In this document: piece by piece, positions 1 to 5,339 of the stretch
Position numbering within the stretch: position 1 is the first letter of the stretch
Layout: the number at the start of each line of letters is the position of its first letter
From: an uncultured Clostridia bacterium
GTDB lineage: Bacteria > Bacillota > Clostridia > Oscillospirales > Acutalibacteraceae
Assembly (NCBI GenBank): GCA_946409885.1
Contig: CAMJYF010000162.1
Span: 1-5,339, forward strand
Length of the DNA stretch: 5,339 nucleotides
Direction of reading: 5' to 3'
Notes under the pieces: generated by a model
Databases searched by the model: none
Told to the model about the DNA's origin: nothing
Seen by the model: the letters and a program-made list of their open reading frames with translations, nothing else
Made by a program: the position numbers and the translations under genes

Positions 1-466
1 GATGCTGAACCTTGCCAAGGACGCGCTGGCCACCATCGGCATTACGCTGAACGTAAAGGACCTGGCCAACTCCGCCGACCTGTGGACCGGCATTGAGGCC
101 GATCAGGTTCCCATGTGGTGCGCGGCCTGGGGCGCCACACCCGATCCCGATATGTATCAGGTGTATTACTCCGGCGTGGAATCCGGCGCGGAACCCGGCG
201 GCAGCAACTACATGTATGACATTGCGGACGCCGAGCTGGATCAGCTGATCCTTGACGCGCGCGCTTCCCTTGACCAGCCCTACCGCAAGCAGCTGTACAA
301 GGCCGCTCTCGACATCATCGTCGACTGGGCTGTTGAGGTTCCCGTCTATCAGCGTCAGAACGCCATCATCTTCAGCACCGAGCGTGTGAAGATGGATACC
401 GTGACGCCTGATATCACGACGTACTATCCCTGGCTGAGCGAGATCTACAACATCGAACTCAACTGA
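1..466 (+). CDS. oppA: Oligopeptide ABC transporter substrate-binding protein, C-terminal part (5' end outside window)
   Basis: This is the C-terminal 154 residues of an extracytoplasmic peptide-binding protein of the SBP_bac_5 (OppA/DppA) family. Codons are in phase from base 2; the ATG there is probably an internal methionine, because family members are about 500-600 residues and the signal/lipobox region is missing. Visible family features are the AWGATPDPD segment (residues 42-50 of this fragment), the GGSNYMYD loop (66-73), a helix with DQLILDARASLD followed by YRKQLYKAA, and the VPVYQRQN strand near residues 113-120. These form the closing part of the family's C-terminal lobe. The gene ends at a TGA (464-466) and is followed by a terminator-like hairpin and the genes for the matching permeases and ATPases, which fits the binding protein of this importer. 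The ligand could be oligopeptides, dipeptides or another SBP_bac_5 ligand such as nickel chelates; the C-terminal part does not decide. Family assignment is firm, substrate is inferred. Confidence 0.9.
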   Translation, partial: MLNLAKDALATIGITLNVKDLANSADLWTGIEADQVPMWCAAWGATPDPDMYQVYYSGVESGAEPGGSNYMYDIADAELDQLILDARASLDQPYRKQLYKAALDIIVDWAVEVPVYQRQNAIIFSTERVKMDTVTPDITTYYPWLSEIYNIELN

Positions 467-502
467 GCGGACCATAACGTCTGATTGATTCAGTCATGAC
501 CC

Positions 503-541
503 AAGGGGCAGATAGGAATAGACTTATCTGCCCCTTATTTA
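503..541 (+). terminator. Stem-loop resembling an intrinsic terminator after oppA
   Basis: A perfect 12-bp inverted repeat, AAGGGGCAGATA (503-514) against TATCTGCCCCTT (525-536), can extend inward by a G-T wobble (515/524) and a G-C pair (516/523), leaving a 6-base loop. It is followed by ATTTATT, a U-rich but interrupted tail. It starts 37 bases after the oppA stop codon. The stem is strong and the tail is mediocre, so partial termination with read-through into oppB is plausible. A hairpin that protects the 3' end of oppA mRNA is an alternative role. Confidence 0.7.
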
Positions 542-555
542 TTAACCGGCATCCG

Positions 556-585
556 GTCGCAAGTCGTAAGTCGTAAGTCGTAAGT
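556..585 (+). repeat. Left heptamer tandem array (GTCGTAA)n
   Basis: Four consecutive 7-base units are visible: GTCGCAA at 556-562, then GTCGTAA at 563-569, 570-576 and 577-583, with a trailing GT. The variant first unit is mirrored at the outer end of the right array, so the two arms share an origin by inversion rather than by independent slippage. Short tandem heptamers of this general kind (STRR sequences) are known from cyanobacteria; any relationship is only by analogy. Confidence 0.85.
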
Positions 586-606
586 TGCCCTTCGGGCAAT
601 TTTGTT
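585..606 (+). terminator. Short terminator-like hairpin inside the palindromic element
   Basis: TTGCCC (585-590) pairs with GGGCAA (594-599) around a three-base TTC loop, followed immediately by TTTTGTT (600-606). Hairpin plus T-run fits a short intrinsic terminator, but a 6-bp stem is weak. Its first base is shared with the end of the left heptamer arm, so it would stack inside the large hairpin. Confidence 0.35.
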
Positions 607-641
607 CCGCCTTAATCAATCGGGGCGGATTGTACTTTTTT
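606..641 (+). terminator. Second terminator-like hairpin followed by six T
   Basis: TCCGCC (606-611) pairs with GGCGGA (624-629) around a 12-base loop, and a run of six T follows at 636-641. A competing five-pair stem, CAATC (617-621) with GATTG (628-632), sits closer to the T-run. The stem is short and the T-run is offset by six bases, so this is a weak terminator candidate. Confidence 0.3.
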
Positions 642-674
642 CTTCCCGTTTTCCCGAATACGAGGAAATGTTTT

Positions 675-704
675 ACTTACGACTCACGACTTACGACTTG
701 CGAC
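675..704 (-). repeat. Right heptamer tandem array, inverted copy
   Basis: Read on the minus strand from 704 to 675 this gives GTCGCAA, GTCGTAA, GTCGTGA, GTCGTAA, GT. It differs from the left array only in the third unit (GTCGTGA instead of GTCGTAA). It is the partner arm of the palindrome. Confidence 0.85.
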
Positions 705-745
705 TGACAAGCGTCGGCCTGCCAATCCGACAATCGGAACAAAAT

Positions 746-750
746 AGGGG
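746..750 (+). promoter_or_regulatory. Weak ribosome binding site of oppB
   Basis: AGGGG lies 11 bases before the ATG at 762. It is both weaker and more distant than the AAGGAGG sites of the next three genes, and it abuts the right copy of the interleaved inverted repeat. This suggests lower or structure-dependent initiation for oppB. Confidence 0.5.
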
Positions 751-761
751 ACTTCTAAAAA

Positions 762-1748
762 ATGGGAAAGTATATCATCAAGCGCCTTCTGATATCCGTC
801 GTGATCCTGTTTTTCGTGGCGTTTATCATCTACGCGCTCATGCGCGCCCTGCCCACCTCTTACGTGGAGAACATGGCGCGGCAGAAATCCATGCAGCCCG
901 GCTCCAAGAGCTTTGAGGAATGGATGGAACAGCTCACGGCTGCTTACAATATGGACAAGGGCCTGATCCTCGGCTTCTTCGGCTGGCTCGGCAATATGCT
1001 GAAGGGCAACTTCGGCGACAGCTGGCGCTGGACCGTGCCGGTGGTGGAAAAATTCCACGATACCGTGTGGCTCTCCTTTGTCATGGGCGCCATCTCCTTT
1101 GTGCTGGAGCTGCTCATCGCCATCCCGCTGGGCATTATCGCCGCCACCAAACAGTACAGCAAGGCGGATTACACCATATCCGTCATTGCGCTGGCGGGCA
1201 TTTCGTTGCCCACCTTCTTCTTCGCTTCCCTGCTGAAGCTGCTGTTTTCCGTCAAGCTGGGCTGGTTTGACCTGTACGGCCTGGTGGGACGAAATTATAA
1301 CCAACTGGACGCCTTCGGGCAGATACTGGATAAAGCCCACCACCTGGTGCTGCCCATCATCACGCTGGTGGTGGTAAGCATGGGCTCCCTGATGCGCTAC
1401 ACCCGCACCAACATGCTGGAGGTGCTGAACGCCGATTACATCCGCACCGCCCGCGCCAAGGGCCTGCCGGAGAAAAAGGTCATCTACCGCCACGCCTTCC
1501 GCAACACCCTGATCCCGCTGGTCACCATCATCGGCGGCTCGCTGCCGGGGCTGTTTTCCGGCGCGCTGATCACGGAGACACTCTACTCCATCCCCGGCAT
1601 CGGCTTCGCCTCCTACGAATCGATGATCGCCGGCGATATCCCGTTCTCCATGTTCTACATGGTCTTCTGCGCCATCCTCACGCTGCTGGGCAACCTGTTG
1701 TCCGATATTCTCTACGCCGTGGTGGATCCCCGCGTCAGGATCGCTTAA
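762..1748 (+). CDS. oppB: Oligopeptide ABC transporter permease OppB
   Basis: This is an integral membrane permease subunit (BPD_transp_1 family) that forms half of the peptide channel with OppC. The 328 residues are slightly longer than E. coli OppB (306). The N-terminus has the OppB_N layout: a membrane helix at about residues 8-30, then an outside segment including NMDKGLILGFFGWLGNML and KGNFGDSW (about 63-88). Further hydrophobic helices lie near 103-127, 137-163, 195-213, 250-272 and 296-321. The cytoplasmic EAA-type coupling loop that docks on the ATPases is at about 225-252, with RTARAKG and RHAFRNTLIP. The protein ends in YAVVDPRVRIA, the usual OppB tail. The outer segment at about 34-60 is somewhat extended and polar. 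The ATG at 762 gives the expected N-terminus but has only a modest ribosome binding site. oppC follows after 15 bases. The Opp versus Dpp label rests on operon organisation. Confidence 0.93.
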   Translation: MGKYIIKRLLISVVILFFVAFIIYALMRALPTSYVENMARQKSMQPGSKSFEEWMEQLTAAYNMDKGLILGFFGWLGNMLKGNFGDSWRWTVPVVEKFHDTVWLSFVMGAISFVLELLIAIPLGIIAATKQYSKADYTISVIALAGISLPTFFFASLLKLLFSVKLGWFDLYGLVGRNYNQLDAFGQILDKAHHLVLPIITLVVVSMGSLMRYTRTNMLEVLNADYIRTARAKGLPEKKVIYRHAFRNTLIPLVTIIGGSLPGLFSGALITETLYSIPGIGFASYESMIAGDIPFSMFYMVFCAILTLLGNLLSDILYAVVDPRVRIA

Positions 1749-1756
1749 AGGAGGGG
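1747..1756 (+). promoter_or_regulatory. Strong ribosome binding site of oppC
   Basis: AAAGGAGGGG overlaps the last two bases of the oppB TAA stop and ends seven bases before the oppC ATG. It fixes the start at 1764 and suggests coupled translation with oppB. Confidence 0.85.
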
Positions 1757-1763
1757 AAACGAC

Positions 1764-3308
1764 ATGAAGAAAGACAATACCGCTCCCTCCGAAAACAAAA
1801 AAACCAACTATTCCCTGAACGACGACCGCCGCGTCAAGGTGCTTTCCCCCGGCGCGCTGGTGGCCAAGCGGTTTTTCCGCAACCGGCTGGCCGTGACGGG
1901 CCTTGTGGTGCTGATCGCCATGTTCGCCTTCTCCTTTATCGGCGGCATGGTCAGCCCCTATAAGCAGGACCAGAAATTCTACCGGGTGGACCAGCAGTCC
2001 AAGGCCTACGCCGGCGTGGTGCGCAACGAGGAATGGCGCTACACCGTCAACGACGCCGAACAGTTCACCGGCGTGGTGCAGGCCCAGACCTTTTTGGCCA
2101 TCACCAAAAACGCGGCGGAATTTTCCTACCGCGACACGGACTACACGCTGGAAAAGCTGGCCGACGACATTTACGCCGTGCGCACCGGCGGCGCGCTGAT
2201 CGGCATCGCCACCAAAGAGGTGGTCAGCTCCTCCACCTCCAACGAAAAGTTCTCCTTTGATTTCACCTACAACGCCCTGCTGGCCAAGGCCACCAAGGCG
2301 GCCTCCTTTACCAGCGAGGGCAAGACCTACACCCTTGACGCGGACGGCGTGGTCTACGACGGCGGCGAAGAGGTCGCCTACGTCAGCGAGTACATCGTGC
2401 GGGCCGTGATGGGCGACGTGTTCCTGAGCCGCGACTTCAAGACGCAGCTGGTGGACGCGCTGGAGGCGGAGCAGGCGGAATTCACCTACACGGAGGCGGA
2501 CGGCAGCGCCAGCGAATACGTGCTGACCTACAACGCCGGCACCAAATCCTGGGACGTGATGAAGGAGACCGACACCACCGTGTTCGACACCTACGCCGCC
2601 CCCACCAAAGAGCACTGGCTGGGCACCGACCGCAACGGCATGGACATGCTCACCCGCCTGATGTACGGCGGCCGCGTGTCGCTGATCATCGGCTTTATCG
2701 TGGTATTCATCGAATCCATCATCGGCGTGATCATGGGCGGCATCTCCGGCTACTTCGGCGGCTGGGTGGATAACCTTATCATGCGCATTGTGGACGTGTT
2801 CTACTGCATCCCCTCCATGCCCGTCATCATCATCCTTGGCGCGGCCATGGACGCGGCCAACGTGGAATCCTCCATCCGTATGCTCTACCTGATGCTGATC
2901 CTGGGCTTCTTCGGCTGGGCGGGCACCGCCCGGCTGGTGCGCGGACAGATCCTCTCGCTGCGTGAGCAGGAGTTCATGACCGCCACCGAGGCCTGCGGCA
3001 TCAGCGTGAAGCGCCGGATCTTCAAGCACCTGATCCCCAACGTCATCCCCCAGCTTATCGTGGTCATGACCATGGGGCTGGGCGGCACCATCATCACCGA
3101 GGCCACCCTGTCCTTCCTGGGGCTGGGCGTGCGCTTCCCCTTCGCCTCCTGGGGCAACATCATCAACGACGTGAACAACGTGTTCGTGCTGACCCACTAC
3201 TGGAACATCTGGATTCCCGCGGGCGTGCTGCTGCTGATGACGGTTCTGGCGTTCAACATCGTGGGCGACGGCCTGCGCGACGCCTTTGACCCGAAGATGA
3301 AGCGCTGA
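1764..3308 (+). CDS. oppC: Oligopeptide ABC transporter permease OppC with large extracytoplasmic insertion
   Basis: This is the second channel subunit, of the OppC_N plus BPD_transp_1 family. At 514 residues it is far longer than ordinary OppC (about 300; E. coli 302). Residues 1-40 are cytoplasmic and polar, with the AKRFFRNRLA stretch typical just before the first helix (about 41-61). A hydrophilic region of about 215 residues (65-280) follows and is expected outside the membrane. The normal core then resumes with HWLGTDRNGMD (284-294) and membrane helices near 304-325, 350-363, 373-390, 427-447 and 483-501. The EAA-type loop is at about 403-432 (TATEACG and KHLIPNVIP), and the protein ends in GDGLRDAFDPKMKR, the usual OppC tail. 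There is no frameshift or stop, and base composition matches the flanks, so the insertion looks like a native domain rather than a recent insertion. The insert seems to hold three related units (see findings). It may help dock the binding protein, but its function is unknown. Confidence 0.93.
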   Translation: MKKDNTAPSENKKTNYSLNDDRRVKVLSPGALVAKRFFRNRLAVTGLVVLIAMFAFSFIGGMVSPYKQDQKFYRVDQQSKAYAGVVRNEEWRYTVNDAEQFTGVVQAQTFLAITKNAAEFSYRDTDYTLEKLADDIYAVRTGGALIGIATKEVVSSSTSNEKFSFDFTYNALLAKATKAASFTSEGKTYTLDADGVVYDGGEEVAYVSEYIVRAVMGDVFLSRDFKTQLVDALEAEQAEFTYTEADGSASEYVLTYNAGTKSWDVMKETDTTVFDTYAAPTKEHWLGTDRNGMDMLTRLMYGGRVSLIIGFIVVFIESIIGVIMGGISGYFGGWVDNLIMRIVDVFYCIPSMPVIIILGAAMDAANVESSIRMLYLMLILGFFGWAGTARLVRGQILSLREQEFMTATEACGISVKRRIFKHLIPNVIPQLIVVMTMGLGGTIITEATLSFLGLGVRFPFASWGNIINDVNNVFVLTHYWNIWIPAGVLLLMTVLAFNIVGDGLRDAFDPKMKR

Positions 3309-3309
3309 G

Positions 3310-3317
3310 AAGGAGGG
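3310..3317 (+). promoter_or_regulatory. Strong ribosome binding site of oppD
   Basis: AAGGAGGG starts two bases after the oppC stop and ends six bases before the ATG at 3324. It decides the start in favour of the long OppD with the N-terminal extension; the alternative ATG at 3462 has no comparable site. Confidence 0.85.
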
Positions 3318-3323
3318 AACAAC

Positions 3324-4481
3324 ATGGCTAAGAAAAAAGCAGAAGGCTATCTCTCCGCCAAGGAATCCCGCCGGATCTCCAAAGCGAACCGCAAGATAAC
3401 CAATGAATTTGAAAAACAGCACAAGCGGAAGAACGTGCCGGAAAGCGAATACCTGACAAAAATGCGCGATCCCGCCAACACCCTTGAGATCGACGATCTG
3501 CACTCCTACTTTTATACGGACGTGGGCACCGTGAAGGCGGTGGACGGCGTATCCTTTGAGGTGCCCACCGGCAAGACCGTGGGCGTGGTGGGCGAATCCG
3601 GCTGCGGCAAATCCGTCACCAGCCTTTCCATCATGCAGCTGCTGCAGCGGCCCCAGGGGCAGATCGTCAGCGGCGAGATCCGCATGAACCTGGGCGGCAA
3701 GGCGGTGGATATCGCCAAGACCCCCATTGAGGCCATGCAGCACATTCGCGGCAACCAGATCTCCATGATCTTTCAGGAGCCCATGACCAGCCTGAACCCG
3801 GTGTTCCGCATCGGCGCGCAGGTGGACGAGGTGCTGGCGCTGCACAACGAGGAGCACCGCACCAAGGAGCAGATCAAGGCGCGCACCATCGAGCTGCTGC
3901 AGATGGTGGGCATCGCCAACAGCGAGGGCGTGTACAACATGTTCCCCCATGAGCTTTCCGGCGGTATGCGGCAAAGAGTGGTCATCGCCATGGCGCTGGC
4001 CTGCATCCCCAGGCTTATCATCGCGGACGAGCCCACCACGGCGCTGGACGTGACCATTCAGGCGCAGATCCTGGACCTGCTGCGCCAGCTGAAGGATCAG
4101 ATCAACTCCTCCATCATGCTGATCACCCACGACCTGGGCGTGATCGCCGAAATGGCGGATTACGTGGTGGTGATGTACGCGGGCCGCGTGGTGGAAAAGG
4201 GCACCGCGGAAGAGATCTTCAGCAATCCCTGCCACCCCTACACCATCGGCCTGATGGCCAGCAAGCCCGTAGTGGGCAAAAAGGTGGATTCCCTGTATTC
4301 CATCCCCGGCAAGGTGCCCAACCCCGTCAACATGCCGGACTACTGCTATTTCAAGGACCGCTGCGAAAGCTGCGTGGCGGGCTGCGACGGCGAATACCCG
4401 CGCGAGGTGAGCGTTTCGCCCACCCACAAGGTGAGCTGCTACCGCTACTATGACGCCAAGGAGGGGAAGAACAATGGCTGA
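3324..4481 (+). CDS. oppD: Oligopeptide ABC transporter ATP-binding protein OppD
   Basis: This is one of the two cytoplasmic ATPases that drive import through OppB/OppC. In its 385 residues the Walker A is GESGCGKS (90-97), the Q-loop glutamine is Q151 in IFQEP, the signature is LSGGMRQR (211-218), Walker B is LIIADEP (231-237, catalytic E236), the D-loop follows at LD 241-242, and the switch histidine is H269 in ITHD. All catalytic residues are intact. The C-terminal oligopeptide/dipeptide extension follows HPYTIGL, with cysteines C341, C347, C354 and C372 spaced like the conserved cysteines that bind an iron-sulfur cluster in some DppD/OppD proteins, plus an extra C350. The ABC domain begins only near residue 53, preceded by a highly charged Lys/Arg/Glu-rich extension that E. 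coli OppD (337 residues) lacks. The gene starts 15 bases after oppC and overlaps oppF by 8 bases. Confidence 0.95.
   Translation: MAKKKAEGYLSAKESRRISKANRKITNEFEKQHKRKNVPESEYLTKMRDPANTLEIDDLHSYFYTDVGTVKAVDGVSFEVPTGKTVGVVGESGCGKSVTSLSIMQLLQRPQGQIVSGEIRMNLGGKAVDIAKTPIEAMQHIRGNQISMIFQEPMTSLNPVFRIGAQVDEVLALHNEEHRTKEQIKARTIELLQMVGIANSEGVYNMFPHELSGGMRQRVVIAMALACIPRLIIADEPTTALDVTIQAQILDLLRQLKDQINSSIMLITHDLGVIAEMADYVVVMYAGRVVEKGTAEEIFSNPCHPYTIGLMASKPVVGKKVDSLYSIPGKVPNPVNMPDYCYFKDRCESCVAGCDGEYPREVSVSPTHKVSCYRYYDAKEGKNNG
4458..4466 (+). promoter_or_regulatory. Ribosome binding site of oppF inside oppD
   Basis: AAGGAGGGG encodes Lys-Glu-Gly near the end of OppD and ends seven bases before the oppF ATG at 4474. 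It sets the oppF start and makes translational coupling with oppD likely. Confidence 0.85.
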
Positions 4482-5339
4482 GCGCAAAAAAAACCAGAGC
4501 ACGTTTACGCCGGTGCAGGTGGACGACCGCTACCTGCTGCAGGTGAACGCGCTGAAAAAGTATTTCCCCATCAAGAACGGCATGCGGGTGGTAGGCCAGG
4601 TGAAGGCCGTGGACGGCGTTACCTTCAACCTGAAAAAGGGCTCCACCATGGGCCTTGTGGGCGAATCCGGCTGCGGCAAAACCACCACCGGGCGCACCAT
4701 TCTGCGGCTGTACAAGGACAAGACCGACGGGCAGGTGCTGTTTGAGGGCAAGGAGGTCTTTGACCTGACGGACAGGGAGATGCGCGCCATGCGCACCCAG
4801 ATGCAGATCATCTTTCAGGATCCCTTCTCCTCCCTGTCCCCCAGGCTTCCCATCAGCGAGATCATCGGCGAGGCCGTGCGGGAGCATAAGATCGTGCCCA
4901 AGGCGGAATTCAACGACTATATCGACCAGGTGATGGACAACTGCGGCCTGCAGCCCTTCCACAAGGACCGCTATCCCCACGAGTTTTCCGGCGGCCAGCG
5001 GCAGCGCATCTGCATCGCCCGGGCGCTGGCGCTGAACCCCAAGTTCATCGTCTGCGACGAGCCGGTCTCCGCGCTGGACGTGTCCATTCAGGCGCAGATC
5101 ATCAACCTGCTGCGGGACCTGCAGCAGAAATACGGCCTGACGTACCTTTTCATCTCCCACGACCTTTCCGTGGTGGAGCACATCTCCGACGCGGTGGGCG
5201 TGATGTACCTGGGCAGCCTTGTGGAATACGGCGAGACGAAGGATATCTTCGCCAACCCCCTGCACCCCTACACCAAGGCGCTGTTTTCCGCCATCCCGGT
5301 GCCGGACCCCACGGTGAAGATGAAGCGCATCGTGCTGGA
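4474..5339 (+). CDS. oppF: Oligopeptide ABC transporter ATP-binding protein OppF (3' end outside window)
   Basis: This is the second ATPase of the importer, partner of OppD. The frame is open from the ATG at 4474 to the window edge, giving 288 complete codons; E. coli OppF has 334 residues, so roughly the last tenth to seventh is missing. Walker A is GESGCGKT (63-70), the Q-loop is IFQDP (Q115) followed by the OppF-type SSLSPR, the signature is FSGGQRQR (171-178), Walker B is FIVCDEP (191-197, catalytic E196), then SALDVSIQAQI, and the switch histidine is H229 in ISHD. The segment NPLHPYTKALFSAIPVPDP (261-279) is the usual entry to the OppF C-terminal region. The start overlaps the oppD stop (ATGGCTGA, 4474-4481). 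Nothing suggests truncation other than the window edge. The cysteine-rich C-terminal motif, if present, would lie beyond the window. Confidence 0.95.
   Translation, partial: MAERKKNQSTFTPVQVDDRYLLQVNALKKYFPIKNGMRVVGQVKAVDGVTFNLKKGSTMGLVGESGCGKTTTGRTILRLYKDKTDGQVLFEGKEVFDLTDREMRAMRTQMQIIFQDPFSSLSPRLPISEIIGEAVREHKIVPKAEFNDYIDQVMDNCGLQPFHKDRYPHEFSGGQRQRICIARALALNPKFIVCDEPVSALDVSIQAQIINLLRDLQQKYGLTYLFISHDLSVVEHISDAVGVMYLGSLVEYGETKDIFANPLHPYTKALFSAIPVPDPTVKMKRIVL

Larger units (their letters stand above)
556..704. repeat. 149-bp palindromic element with heptamer-repeat arms (MITE-like or structured intergenic repeat)
   Basis: Two 30-base arms (556-585 and 675-704) are reverse complements at 29 of 30 positions; the single mismatch is A575 against C685. 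Each arm consists of heptamers reading GTCGCAA then three GTCGTAA-type units plus GT. The 89-base centre holds smaller hairpins and T-rich tracts and no credible gene. Terminal inverted repeats, small size, lack of coding capacity and intergenic location resemble a MITE, but no target-site duplication could be identified next to the arms. As RNA the arms would form a long hairpin between oppA and oppB. Whether it is a dispersed mobile repeat or a locus-specific regulatory structure cannot be settled from one copy. Confidence 0.6.
599..745. repeat. Interleaved 11-bp inverted repeat spanning to just before the oppB ribosome binding site
   Basis: ATTTTGTTCCG at 599-609 is the exact reverse complement of CGGAACAAAAT at 735-745. 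A second match, CGGATTG at 626-632 with CAATCCG at 723-729, lies in the same relative order, so the two stretches look like diverged inverted copies with an indel. The left copy lies inside the heptamer palindrome and the right copy outside it, so the two pairings cross. The right copy ends directly before the AGGGG of oppB and also contains its own small hairpin (TCCGA 726-730 with TCGGA 734-738). Confidence 0.55.

Noticed and set aside
556..704. CRISPR array
   Set aside because: The repeats are 7 bases long, directly tandem without spacers, and arranged as two inverted arms.
541..720. Target-site duplication flanking the palindrome
   Set aside because: No convincing matching short direct repeat was found immediately outside 556 and 704, so insertion by a transposase is not demonstrated.
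585..735. Promoter for oppBCDF within the gap
   Set aside because: Candidates such as TTGTAC at 631-636 or TTGCGA at 698-703 lack a convincing -10 partner at proper spacing, so no promoter could be supported.
602..916. Small + strand open frame starting in the palindromic element and running into oppB
   Set aside because: Its start lies in repeat sequence without a ribosome binding site and most of it overlaps oppB in another frame; no recognisable product.
3462..3464. Alternative OppD start at an internal ATG
   Set aside because: No good ribosome binding site precedes it, whereas the ATG at 3324 has AAGGAGGG at ideal distance.
684..4502. 1272-codon open frame on the minus strand opposite oppB, oppC and oppD
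   Set aside because: It runs in exact codon register against three well-recognised genes, its His/Gly/Asp/Val-rich product resembles no family I recognise, and it is explained by avoidance of TTA, CTA and TCA codons on the + strand.
4351..5265. 304-codon open frame on the minus strand opposite oppF
   Set aside because: Same codon-register antisense artefact; the + strand here encodes a complete set of ABC ATPase motifs.

Overview
The window carries most of an oligopeptide/dipeptide-type ABC importer operon, all on the + strand, in the order solute-binding protein (3' end only), permease OppB, permease OppC, ATPase OppD, ATPase OppF (5' part only). Strong AAGGAGG-type Shine-Dalgarno sites, a substrate-binding protein C-terminus typical of Clostridia, and G/C-rich third codon positions suggest a GC-rich member of Bacillota/Clostridia, such as a gut Oscillospirales- or Christensenellales-like lineage. 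This taxonomic placement is inference from sequence style, not a database match.

Layout. Positions 1-466 hold the C-terminal 154 residues of an SBP_bac_5 family binding protein. Positions 467-761 form a 295-base non-coding gap that is unusually structured. It contains a strong stem-loop that looks like an intrinsic terminator (503-541), a 149-bp palindromic element (556-704) with arms made of tandem GTCGTAA heptamers, two weaker terminator-like hairpins inside that element, and a second inverted pair (599-609 with 735-745) that interleaves with the first. oppB (762-1748), oppC (1764-3308), oppD (3324-4481) and oppF (4474 to beyond the end) follow as a tight run: two 15-base spacers, then an 8-base overlap, each start preceded by a good ribosome binding site. 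oppF has no stop codon inside the window but is plainly coding.

How the parts work together. The binding protein captures peptide outside the membrane and delivers it to the OppB/OppC channel, and the OppD/OppF ATPase pair powers import. The terminator-like hairpin after oppA would let most transcripts end after the binding protein while a fraction reads through into oppBCDF, giving an excess of binding protein over membrane complex. That reading is inference.

The most unusual items are: (1) the heptamer-armed palindrome and interleaved inverted repeats before oppB; (2) an extracytoplasmic insertion of about 215 residues in OppC, between its first membrane helix and the conserved permease core, which appears to contain three copies of a unit of about 50-55 residues; and (3) a charged N-terminal extension of about 50 residues on OppD. 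No CRISPR array, tRNA, rRNA, transposase gene or phage gene was seen.
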